Assembly (NCBI GenBank): GCA_025361325.1
Contig: JANYAL010000039.1
Coordinates: 1-7,288 of the forward strand
DNA from: Bacteroidota bacterium
GTDB lineage: Bacteria > Bacteroidota > Bacteroidia > Chitinophagales > Chitinophagaceae
Direction of reading: 5' to 3'
Length of the DNA: 7,288 bases
The position numbers were made by a program, and so were the translations under genes. Under the pieces are notes generated by a model. The model searched no databases. It saw nothing but the letters and a program-made list of their open reading frames with translations, and had not been told where the DNA came from. Each line of letters opens with the position of its first letter. Position 1 is the first letter of the stretch. Positions 1-6,299 of the stretch are shown here, piece after piece.

Positions 1-281
1 CTGCCTGTAGCAGGCCTGTTGCTGATGTAAACTGGAGACCCCATCATGAACATGTTGGACAAACCGGACTGGCGATAGCCCCGAACCTGTATTTTGCAAT
101 AGGGATATCGGGTGCCATACAGCACTTGGCGGGCGTGAACAGGAGTAAAGTGATTGTGGTGATAAACAAAGATCCAGAAGCGCCCTTCTTTAAAGCAGCT
201 GATTATGGAATTGTAGGTGATGCATTTGAGGTAATGCCAAAATTGATAGAGGCGGTCAAGAAACTGAAGGCTTCAATATAA
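1..281 (+). CDS. etfA: Electron transfer flavoprotein subunit alpha, C-terminal part (5' end outside window)
   Basis: The frame starting at base 3 gives 92 residues ending at TAA (279-281), and it is open to the window edge. These residues are the FAD-binding domain of EtfA. The visible family signatures are CSRPVAD (residues 2-8 of the fragment), HHEHVGQTG (14-22), the flavin-contacting [11 protein letters not shown] (34-44), and [19 protein letters not shown] (55-73), followed by a short helical tail rich in Lys. In the family, EtfA pairs with EtfB in the cytoplasm and carries electrons from acyl-CoA and other dehydrogenases to the quinone pool through ETF-quinone oxidoreductase. The conserved C-terminus is intact with no visible lesion. 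etfB would be expected just upstream, outside the window. The BFN gene follows after 150 bases on the same strand. The identification is secure, but the start and full length cannot be seen. Confidence 0.96.
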   Translation, partial: ACSRPVADVNWRPHHEHVGQTGLAIAPNLYFAIGISGAIQHLAGVNRSKVIVVINKDPEAPFFKAADYGIVGDAFEVMPKLIEAVKKLKASI

Positions 282-431
282 GTACTGAAAACTGGATACT
301 GTAAGCTGAATTATTGAAATTGAACAACATGCCAAGCTAGAACTTTTAATAGCATATGGGTAACAACAAATTGTCATTTGTTTTCTTACTTACTCAATAA
401 AGCGGTATTTTTAACTAATGGAGTATTGGAT

Positions 432-1016
432 ATGAAAAAAATAGAACTGGAAATTGTAGCCCTTTCCCACAGCATTACACAAACACACTCCTATGCAGTG
501 GTTTTGGGTGAAGTAAATGGATTGCGCCGCTTACCTATTGTAATCGGGGGATTTGAGGCACAGGCCATCGCAGTAGCACTGGAAAGAATGAGCCCTAGCC
601 GACCGCTTACACATGACTTGATGAAGAATTTTATGATGGCATTCAATGTGGAATTACATGAAGTGATAATCAATGACCTACAGGAAGGCATATTTTATAG
701 CAAACTTGTGTGTAGTTCTGCCAATGATACCGTTGAAATAGATTCCCGCACTTCAGATGCCCTTGCACTGGCAGTCAGGTTCGGCTGTACTATTTATACT
801 TATGACACTATACTTGACCAAGCAGGTATATTAATGGAAGATGAAACAAAAAAGAAAAAAACAACAACTTCTGTTACCACCGAAACCGGGGGAAGCGACG
901 ACTTGAAGGCCAAGTCCCTGGAAGAACTGAATACGCTCTTAAACGAAGTGCTGGAACAGGAAGATTATATCCGAGCCATTGCCATAAGGGATGAGATCAA
1001 ATCGAGGAAGAAATGA
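432..1016 (+). CDS. Bifunctional nuclease (BFN/DUF151) family protein with C-terminal UVR motif
   Basis: This is a 194-residue protein. The BFN domain spans about residues 1-137. Family signatures are LPIVIGGFEAQAIAVALE (34-51), RPLTHDLM (57-64) and IDSRTSDALALAVR (103-116). A Lys/Thr-rich linker (about 138-157) leads to a UvrB/UvrC-type UVR helix pair (about 160-193, with the ending YIRAIAIRDEIKSRKK). I chose the ATG at 432 because the BFN domain begins there with MKKIELEIVAL and GGAG lies 8 bases upstream. An in-frame TTG at 378 would add 18 residues that look unlike the family. Plant and thermophile BFN proteins are reported to have nuclease activity, but the bacterial role is poorly defined. 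The UVR motif suggests contact with a protein partner, as in UvrB-UvrC or Clp adaptors; this is inference. The motif normally read as DSRPSDA has Thr in place of Pro here. The protein is probably cytoplasmic: no signal peptide or membrane segment is visible. Confidence 0.9.
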   Translation: MKKIELEIVALSHSITQTHSYAVVLGEVNGLRRLPIVIGGFEAQAIAVALERMSPSRPLTHDLMKNFMMAFNVELHEVIINDLQEGIFYSKLVCSSANDTVEIDSRTSDALALAVRFGCTIYTYDTILDQAGILMEDETKKKKTTTSVTTETGGSDDLKAKSLEELNTLLNEVLEQEDYIRAIAIRDEIKSRKK

Positions 1017-1141
1017 GGAAGAAGCCTGTGCGGAAGGCTAATCAGAATAAGTGAAATGCAATGAGCTGTCCGTCTATAGCTTTTAGTTATTAATAAAACA
1101 ATATACTGCCTGTTAACCATGTACTTTTTACAATTGAACAT

Positions 1142-1163
1142 TGATCACAAATAATTATGATCA
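1142..1163 (+). promoter_or_regulatory. Inverted/direct TGATCA pair overlapping the ispE start codon
   Basis: TGATCA occurs at 1142-1147 and again at 1158-1163, with a 10-base AT-rich spacer. TGATCA is self-complementary, so the pair is both a direct and an inverted repeat. In RNA it could form a 6-bp stem that takes in the last two bases of the ATG at 1157. It could be a translation-control hairpin or a two-site operator, but six-base matches of this kind also arise by chance. No Shine-Dalgarno sequence is visible here. Confidence 0.25.
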
Positions 1164-1975
1164 CGTTCCCCAACTGCAAGATCAATCTTGGTTTGAATAT
1201 CCTCCGCAAAAGAGATGACGGGTTTCATGATCTAGAGACTGTTTTTTATCCAGTACAACTGAATGATGCCTTGGAAGTAATACATCATTCCCAGCATATA
1301 TCTGCCGTTGAATTCACCTGTACGGGTCTAATGATCGACGGTCAGAAAGAAAACAACCTATGCCTGAAAACATACCAGTTACTGAAGAAAGATTTCCCGC
1401 AGATACCTGCTGTAAAGATGTACCTGCACAAGGTTATTCCTTTGGGATCAGGACTGGGCGGCGGATCTTCCGATGCTGCATTTCTTTTGAGACTGCTCGA
1501 TAAAAAGTTCAACCTCTCCCTTTCGTCTGCGCAACTGCAGCAATATGCAGTTCAGCTGGGCAGCGATTGTGCCTTTTTCATTATTAACAAACCCTGTTTT
1601 GCCAGTGGAAATGGGGAAATACTGGAAGAATCAGATATCGATCTCTCCCATTTTAAGATCGTATTGGTGAATCCCGGTATTCACCTGAGTACAGGATGGG
1701 CCTTTTCACAGATCAATCCTTTCCCACCGACAACAAATATCAAAACGATCCTGCAGCAACCCATGGAAACCTGGAAAACGGATTTGATAAATGATTTTGA
1801 GACACCAGTTTTCAAATCATATCCTGAGATTAATAATATTAAAACGACATTGTATGATAAGGGTGCCATATATGCTGCCATGAGCGGAAGTGGCAGTACG
1901 GTATTTGGTATATTTGAAAAAAATACATCACCGGTGTTGTTCTCGGATAAAGATTATTTCGTTTGCACCAGTTGA
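1157..1975 (+). CDS. ispE: 4-diphosphocytidyl-2-C-methyl-D-erythritol kinase (IspE)
   Basis: IspE phosphorylates the 2-hydroxyl of CDP-methylerythritol with ATP, the fourth step of the MEP pathway to IPP and DMAPP, in the cytoplasm. The 272-residue product is within the usual range for the family. It begins MITFPNCKINLGL, with the conserved substrate-binding Lys at 8. The GHMP-kinase ATP loop is PLGSGLGGGSSDAAF at 95-109. LGSDCAFFI at 134-142 carries the presumed catalytic Asp137, matching Asp141 of the E. coli enzyme. The C-terminal GHMP motif AAMSGSGSTVFGIF is at 240-253. The ATG at 1157 puts the catalytic Lys where the family has it, so the start is well supported. It lies 140 bases after the BFN gene on the same strand, so co-transcription is possible but not shown. 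All expected motifs are present and no damage is seen. Confidence 0.97.
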   Translation: MITFPNCKINLGLNILRKRDDGFHDLETVFYPVQLNDALEVIHHSQHISAVEFTCTGLMIDGQKENNLCLKTYQLLKKDFPQIPAVKMYLHKVIPLGSGLGGGSSDAAFLLRLLDKKFNLSLSSAQLQQYAVQLGSDCAFFIINKPCFASGNGEILEESDIDLSHFKIVLVNPGIHLSTGWAFSQINPFPPTTNIKTILQQPMETWKTDLINDFETPVFKSYPEINNIKTTLYDKGAIYAAMSGSGSTVFGIFEKNTSPVLFSDKDYFVCTS

Positions 1976-2119
1976 TCCTGCCGTTCAAACTCACCTTTTA
2001 ACCCAAACTGTTGATCATAAAATGTATCATCTCAAAGCACAGGTGCACACAGCAGAATGAAAATGATCTTTCCGGGCCCTATCTTTCTACACTCATGCCC
2101 AAATCGGGACTGCTACGGT

Positions 2120-2149
2120 TTTGTATTACTCAAAAAAAGCGCTAACTTG
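2120..2149 (+). promoter_or_regulatory. Bacteroidota-type promoter for rocD
   Basis: TTTG (2120-2123) and TAACTTG (2143-2149) are separated by 19 bases. The Bacteroidota sigma-70 consensus is TTTG, 19-21 bases, TAnnTTTG; here the -7 box is one T short, a common variant. It points at rocD with initiation expected around 2155. The spacing match is good, but one such motif can occur by chance in an intergenic region. Confidence 0.5.
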
Positions 2150-2235
2150 CTGCAAAACCAGTACAATAAATAATTTGTATACCATATCATCTTTCCTGTA
2201 CAGCAACCTCGATCTACTCAATCATCGAGCGTAGG

Positions 2236-2271
2236 ACCTGATATGTCCCCCAGAGGGGCAGGTATCTTTTT
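2236..2271 (+). terminator. Terminator-like hairpin with T5 tract in the rocD leader
   Basis: ACCTG (2236-2240) pairs with CAGGT (2259-2263), and CCCC (2247-2250) pairs with GGGG (2255-2258) around a CAGA loop, with a six-base bulge (ATATGT) on the 5' side. ATC and then TTTTT (2267-2271) follow. It lies downstream of the predicted rocD promoter and about 30 bases before the start codon. It could be an attenuator, a terminator for read-through from ispE, or a chance structure. Confidence 0.4.
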
Positions 2272-2301
2272 CAATTCTATCATCACCTGTAATTCTCTTT
2301 T

Positions 2302-3540
2302 ATGCAATCTACAATGAACACATCAGTCAATACGCAACATTTTTTAGAACTGGAAGAACAGTTCGGTGCACATAATTATCATCCGTTGCCAGTGGTACTC
2401 AACCGTGGCAACGGGGTCTTCTTATTTGATGTGGACGGCAAGCGTTTCTATGATTTCCTGAGCGGTTATTCCGCTGTCAACCAAGGGCATTGCCATCCCC
2501 GCATCATTGCTAGCTTGGTGGAACAGGCACAAAAGCTCACCCTCACTTCCCGTGCCTTCCACAGCAACCTGCTTGGGGAATATGAGCAATATATCACCGG
2601 TTATTTCGGATATGACAAGGTACTGCCCATGAATACAGGCGTGGAAGCAGTTGAAACAGCCATTAAGCTTAGCCGCAAGTGGGGATATGAAATAAAGGGT
2701 ATCCCGGTTAACAAAGCAAAGATCATCGTGTGCAACAGCAATTTCCATGGCCGTACGGTGAATATAATCTCCTTCAGTACAGATCCTGCAGCCAAAAAGA
2801 ATTTCGGGCCGTTCAATTCGGGCTATGAGCTGGTGCCGCACAATGACCTCAATGCGCTGGAGATCGCCTTCCAGAATGAACATGTTGCCGCATTCCTCTT
2901 TGAACCAATACAGGGGGAAGCCGGTGTGATTGTTCCCGATGACGGTTATTACAAAGGAATTAGAAACCTGTGCACGAAATATGATGTACTGATGGTGGCT
3001 GATGAGATCCAGACCGGCCTTGCACGAACCGGAAAGATACTGGCCTGTGAACATGAGCAGGTAAAGCCTGATATACTAATCCTTGGTAAAGCACTGAGCG
3101 GAGGCACATTACCGGTGAGTGCCGTATTGTGCAGTGACGAGATCATGCTTACCATCAAACCCGGCGAACACGGAAGCACGTATGGCGGCAACCCGCTTGC
3201 CTGTGCAATTGCCATGACCGCACTGCAGGTTCTGAAAGATGAACATATGGCAGAAAACGCGGAAGCCATGGGCCAGTTATTCCGGAACGAATTGAAGAAA
3301 CTGAATTCCCCCTTCATTGAAACGATAAGGGGTAAAGGATTATTAAATGCCATTGTCATTAAACATACTGACCCTGATGCTGCCTGGGAACTCTGCCTGG
3401 CGCTCAAGGACAACGGCCTGCTTGCCAAACCCACACATGGTGACAAGATCCGCTTTGCGCCACCTCTGGTGATCAGTAAAGCACAGTTGCTTGAATCGGT
3501 GAGTATCATCGCAGAAAGCCTTAAAGTGCTGGGGAATTAA
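2302..3540 (+). CDS. rocD: Ornithine aminotransferase
   Basis: This enzyme transfers the delta-amino group of ornithine to 2-oxoglutarate, giving glutamate-5-semialdehyde (pyrroline-5-carboxylate) and glutamate. It links arginine and ornithine catabolism with proline and glutamate. It is a class III, PLP-dependent fold-type I aminotransferase of 412 residues, the usual bacterial length. With a constant offset of 29 from human OAT, the active-site residues line up: Tyr26 (Y55), Arg151 (R180), Glu206 (E235), Asp234 in VADEIQTG (D263), the PLP Lys263 in LGKALSGG (K292) and Arg384 (R413). This separates it from acetylornithine and GABA aminotransferases. Glycine loop NTGVEA is at 111-116 and [10 protein letters not shown] at 291-300. 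The start could be the ATG at 2302 or the one at 2314; neither has a Shine-Dalgarno sequence, and both lie before the first conserved region. No arginase or P5C dehydrogenase gene is in the window. Regulation may run through the leader just upstream. Confidence 0.97.
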   Translation: MQSTMNTSVNTQHFLELEEQFGAHNYHPLPVVLNRGNGVFLFDVDGKRFYDFLSGYSAVNQGHCHPRIIASLVEQAQKLTLTSRAFHSNLLGEYEQYITGYFGYDKVLPMNTGVEAVETAIKLSRKWGYEIKGIPVNKAKIIVCNSNFHGRTVNIISFSTDPAAKKNFGPFNSGYELVPHNDLNALEIAFQNEHVAAFLFEPIQGEAGVIVPDDGYYKGIRNLCTKYDVLMVADEIQTGLARTGKILACEHEQVKPDILILGKALSGGTLPVSAVLCSDEIMLTIKPGEHGSTYGGNPLACAIAMTALQVLKDEHMAENAEAMGQLFRNELKKLNSPFIETIRGKGLLNAIVIKHTDPDAAWELCLALKDNGLLAKPTHGDKIRFAPPLVISKAQLLESVSIIAESLKVLGN

Positions 3541-3603
3541 ATGCTTTGCTACAAAAGGTAATGTCTTACTGGCATCCTGTTACGGGATAAAAAATCATTG
3601 AAA

Positions 3604-3623
3604 CCCATGATTAGCATCATGGG
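3604..3623 (+). terminator. Perfect 8-bp hairpin after rocD, possible terminator
   Basis: CCCATGAT (3604-3611) and ATCATGGG (3616-3623) pair perfectly around a TAGC loop, 64 bases after the rocD stop. ACC and then a T4 run follow on the + strand (to 3631), and an A-rich stretch precedes it, so it could act in both directions. The stem has only four GC pairs and the T tract is short, so termination is plausible but not certain. Confidence 0.4.
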
Positions 3624-3639
3624 ACCATTTTGGATAAGC

Positions 3640-3681
3640 AACGAAATTCGTTCAACAAATGTATTCCGGGTTTCACGGAAT
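3640..3681 (+). repeat. Two short inverted repeats upstream of the P-type ATPase gene
   Basis: AACGAA-A-TTCGTT (3640-3652) is a 13-base near-palindrome, and ATTCCG-7 bases-CGGAAT (3663-3668, 3676-3681) is a second dyad. Both lie within 80 bases of the ATPase start. They could be operator sites for a metal- or stress-responsive repressor, or untranslated-region hairpins. No -7/-33 promoter match is visible in 3541-3718. The dyads are seen directly; any function is inference. Confidence 0.25.
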
Positions 3682-3718
3682 GGAAATTAAATGCCCGGGA
3701 AGGTGATCTTTTTTTAAA

Positions 3719-6214
3719 ATGGATACAACTAAATTCCCCATAACAGGATTGACCGATAGTGAAGTGTACTTGGCCAGAGAAAAATACGGTCGCAATGAAC
3801 TGACCGGCAAAAAAGAGAATAGCATTCTTTTCTCTGTAAAAAATATCCTTAGTGACCCGATGTTTATGTTGTTACTAACGGCAGCCGCTATATATTTCAT
3901 TAATGAGAAATACAGTGACGGTTTCTTCATGATATCAGCGATCATCTTGGTATCCGCCATTTCTGTATACCAGGAGAATAAAAGCCGTAACGCATTGGAA
4001 GCCTTAAAATCACTCACAAAAATAGCGGCAAAGGTAATACGCAATGGTACAGTAACCGAAATAAACACCGAAGACACTGTGGTGGGTGACCATATGATTG
4101 TGGAAGAAGGCGGTTCAGTCCCGGCTGACGGCATCATCGTCCAGTCCAATGATTTCTCCCTGAACGAATCCATTCTCACCGGCGAATCTTTGTCCGTCCG
4201 GAAATCTGAGACAACCGAGAATGACCGGGTGTACCAGGGAACCGTGGTCGTAGGCGGCCTGGCTATCTGTAAAGTGGAGGCCATCGGTAACAACACCAGG
4301 CTGGGTAAGATCGGCAAGAGCCTGGAAACCATCAGGGAGGAGGATAGCCTGCTGCAGAAACAGATCAGGCACTTTGTAAAACTGATGGTCTACATTGGCT
4401 GTGCATTTTTCCTGGTCGTATGGACCGTGAATTTTATCCATTCAAAAAGTATACTGGATAGCCTGCTCAGGGCGCTAACCCTTGCCATGAGCATCATCCC
4501 TGAAGAGATCCCGGTCACTTTCACCACATTTATGGCACTCGGCGCATGGCGGCTGATGAAAATGGGTGTCATCGTAAAGCAGATCAAGACAGTAGAGGCA
4601 CTCGGAAGCGCATCTGTTATCTGTACCGATAAAACGGGTACCATCACGGAGAACAAAATGGCACTCGCCAAATTATTCGTACTGGAAACAGGGAAGACCT
4701 CTACTCCCCCGGACCAGTTTGGAGAACAGGAAAAAGAGTTGATCACTTTAGCCATGTGGTCCAGTGAGCCTATTCCTTTTGACCCGATGGAGATCGTGTT
4801 ACATGAGATATACGGGAACCTGGATGCCAACGATGAAAGGAAGAATTATTCCATGATCCATGAATATCCATTGGATGGAAGGCCGCCAATGATGACGCAT
4901 ATATTTGAGAATGGATCGGGGCACCGAATCATTGCCGCAAAGGGTGCTCCGGAGGCTTTATTGGGCATTTCCGGTTTGAATGAGGAAGAACGGCTAAAGA
5001 TCTCCCGTGCAGCAGATACATTGTCAGCAGAAGGCTACCGGGTACTGGGAGTTGGCTTGGCTGATTTCACCGATAATAACTTTCCCGAAAAACAACAGCA
5101 ATTCAGATTCCGGTTCAAGGGATTGGTGGCATTTTACGATCCCCCTAAAAAGAATATCCCGGATGTACTGGAAGCATTTTACAAAGCTGGTATCGCTGTG
5201 AAGATCATTACAGGAGACAATGCCACCACCACGGCCACAATTGCAAAGAAGGTTGGTTTCCAGGAACCGGATAAAACACTCAACGGGGAAGAACTGATGG
5301 GAATGTGTGAACCCGAACTGGAAGAAAAAGTAATGGTAACCAATATTTTCACAAGGATGTTCCCGGAGGCAAAGCTCAGGATCATCAATGCCTTGAAGGC
5401 AAAGGGGCAGATCGTTGCCATGACGGGCGACGGAGTGAATGACGGGCCGGCACTTAAAGCCGCCCATATCGGCATAGCCATGGGAAAAAAAGGCTCCGAA
5501 TTAGCCAAACAGGCCTCTTCCCTGATTCTGATTGATGATGACCTGGCAAAAATGGTCAATGCCATTGCTATGGGAAGAAAGATTTATTCTAATCTTAAAA
5601 AAGCCATTCAATATGTGATCTCCATTCATATACCGATCGTACTTACTGTTTTTCTGCCCTTGATATTGGGATGGATTTACCCCAATATCTTTTCACCGGT
5701 ACATATCATTTTCCTAGAATTGATCATGGGCCCCACCTGCTCCATCATTTACGAGAATGAACCGATGGAAAAGAATGCGATGCTGCAACCTCCAAGGCCG
5801 GTTGCCACCACTTTTTTCAAAGGAAGGGAACTGATGACCAGCATCATCCAGGGATTGCTGATCACCGCCGGAACGCTTTCCATTTATCAGTATGCGGTCA
5901 TACAGGGCTGTAATGAGAATATCACCCGCACGATGGTCTTCACTACATTGATAACTTCAAATATTTTCCTCACGCTGGTAAACCGTTCCTTTTTCTATTC
6001 CTTTATCACTACGCTGGGATACAGGAATAAACTGGTCATGCCGATGATCGGCGCAACCTTCCTTATAACGGCAATGTTGTTGTTTATCGCACCTCTTACC
6101 AAATTCTTCCTGTTTGAAAGACCATCCGGTGTTGAACTGGCTGTTAGCGCAGCAACAGGATTCCTTTCGGTGATATGGTATGAGGCTGTAAAGCTTTGGA
6201 AAAGGAAAAAATAA
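3719..6214 (+). CDS. P-type cation-translocating ATPase (P2-like), substrate uncertain
   Basis: This 831-residue membrane pump is complete. In order: N-terminal cation-ATPase domain (about 1-45), TM1-TM2 (about 46-86), actuator domain with LTGES at 153-157, TM3-TM4 (about 219-275) with IPEEIP at 260-265, phosphorylation motif DKTGTIT with Asp304, nucleotide-binding domain with KGAPEA at 408-413, DPPK at 474-477, ITGDN at 497-501 and MTGDGVNDGPAL at 568-579, then TM5-TM10 (about 631-823). All catalytic motifs are intact. ATP hydrolysis via the aspartyl phosphate drives cation movement across the inner membrane. Glu262 in TM4 matches the SERCA ligand Glu309. TM5 and TM6, however, have His637, Ile640, Glu667, Met670 and Gly671 where SERCA has Asn768, Glu771, Asn796, Thr799 and Asp800, so a calcium label is not supported. 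The ATG at 3719 is the first start after an in-frame TGA at 3704-3706. A broken NRAMP gene follows 85 bases later. Confidence 0.95.
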   Translation: MDTTKFPITGLTDSEVYLAREKYGRNELTGKKENSILFSVKNILSDPMFMLLLTAAAIYFINEKYSDGFFMISAIILVSAISVYQENKSRNALEALKSLTKIAAKVIRNGTVTEINTEDTVVGDHMIVEEGGSVPADGIIVQSNDFSLNESILTGESLSVRKSETTENDRVYQGTVVVGGLAICKVEAIGNNTRLGKIGKSLETIREEDSLLQKQIRHFVKLMVYIGCAFFLVVWTVNFIHSKSILDSLLRALTLAMSIIPEEIPVTFTTFMALGAWRLMKMGVIVKQIKTVEALGSASVICTDKTGTITENKMALAKLFVLETGKTSTPPDQFGEQEKELITLAMWSSEPIPFDPMEIVLHEIYGNLDANDERKNYSMIHEYPLDGRPPMMTHIFENGSGHRIIAAKGAPEALLGISGLNEEERLKISRAADTLSAEGYRVLGVGLADFTDNNFPEKQQQFRFRFKGLVAFYDPPKKNIPDVLEAFYKAGIAVKIITGDNATTTATIAKKVGFQEPDKTLNGEELMGMCEPELEEKVMVTNIFTRMFPEAKLRIINALKAKGQIVAMTGDGVNDGPALKAAHIGIAMGKKGSELAKQASSLILIDDDLAKMVNAIAMGRKIYSNLKKAIQYVISIHIPIVLTVFLPLILGWIYPNIFSPVHIIFLELIMGPTCSIIYENEPMEKNAMLQPPRPVATTFFKGRELMTSIIQGLLITAGTLSIYQYAVIQGCNENITRTMVFTTLITSNIFLTLVNRSFFYSFITTLGYRNKLVMPMIGATFLITAMLLFIAPLTKFFLFERPSGVELAVSAATGFLSVIWYEAVKLWKRKK

Positions 6215-6228
6215 CGGTGAAACCGTTA
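6212..6228 (+). terminator. Hairpin overlapping the ATPase stop codon
   Basis: TAACGGT (6212-6218) and ACCGTTA (6222-6228) form a perfect 7-bp stem with a GAA loop, and the TAA stop codon sits in the 5' arm. An A-rich stretch precedes it, and AT-rich sequence without a clear U tract follows. It may be a weak terminator or a 3'-end stabilising hairpin. Confidence 0.35.
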
Positions 6229-6299
6229 ATACAGTTAATATTTGACCAGTCATGATTTAATATGTTTATCAGGAAAGCGATCACAACCGTTCAAATGGA

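Larger units (their letters stand above)
1976..2301 (+). other. Non-coding stretch between ispE and rocD: promoter plus structured leader
   Basis: I find no supportable gene in these 326 bases. The first part (1976-2110) shows no clear structure. From 2120 it holds a Bacteroidota-type promoter, an 8-base palindrome CTGTACAG (2196-2203), and a 6-bp inverted repeat CTCGAT/ATCGAG (2208-2213 and 2224-2229). The loop of that repeat contains CTAC (2214-2217), which could pair with GTAG (2231-2234) to make an H-type pseudoknot. A GC-rich hairpin with a T5 run follows (2236-2271). If transcription starts just after the -7 box, rocD mRNA has a leader of roughly 145 bases. The separate elements are seen in the sequence; their joint function as a leader regulator is inference. 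Confidence 0.55.

Noticed and set aside
378..431. Upstream in-frame TTG start giving an 18-residue extension of the BFN protein
   Set aside because: The extension is unlike the family, and the ATG at 432 starts exactly at the conserved domain with GGAG at 420-423 ahead of it.
1017..1060. AGCC/GGCT hairpin after the BFN gene as a terminator
   Set aside because: The stem is only 4 bp with a 9-base loop and no T tract.
2422..3054. 210-codon open frame antisense to rocD
   Set aside because: It lies wholly opposite a strongly conserved gene, its translation shows no recognisable domain, and no promoter or start context supports it. It is a shadow of codon bias.
3673..4332. 219-codon antisense open frame over the start of the ATPase gene
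   Set aside because: It is opposite intact ATPase coding sequence and its translation resembles no family I know. The other antisense frames over the ATPase (4115-4441, 4390-4830, 5024-5467, 5179-5565) are rejected for the same reason.
6235..6247. Promoter-like TTAATATTTG upstream of the NRAMP remnant
   Set aside because: The spacing inside the box is three bases instead of two, and no convincing TTTG was found at the right distance.
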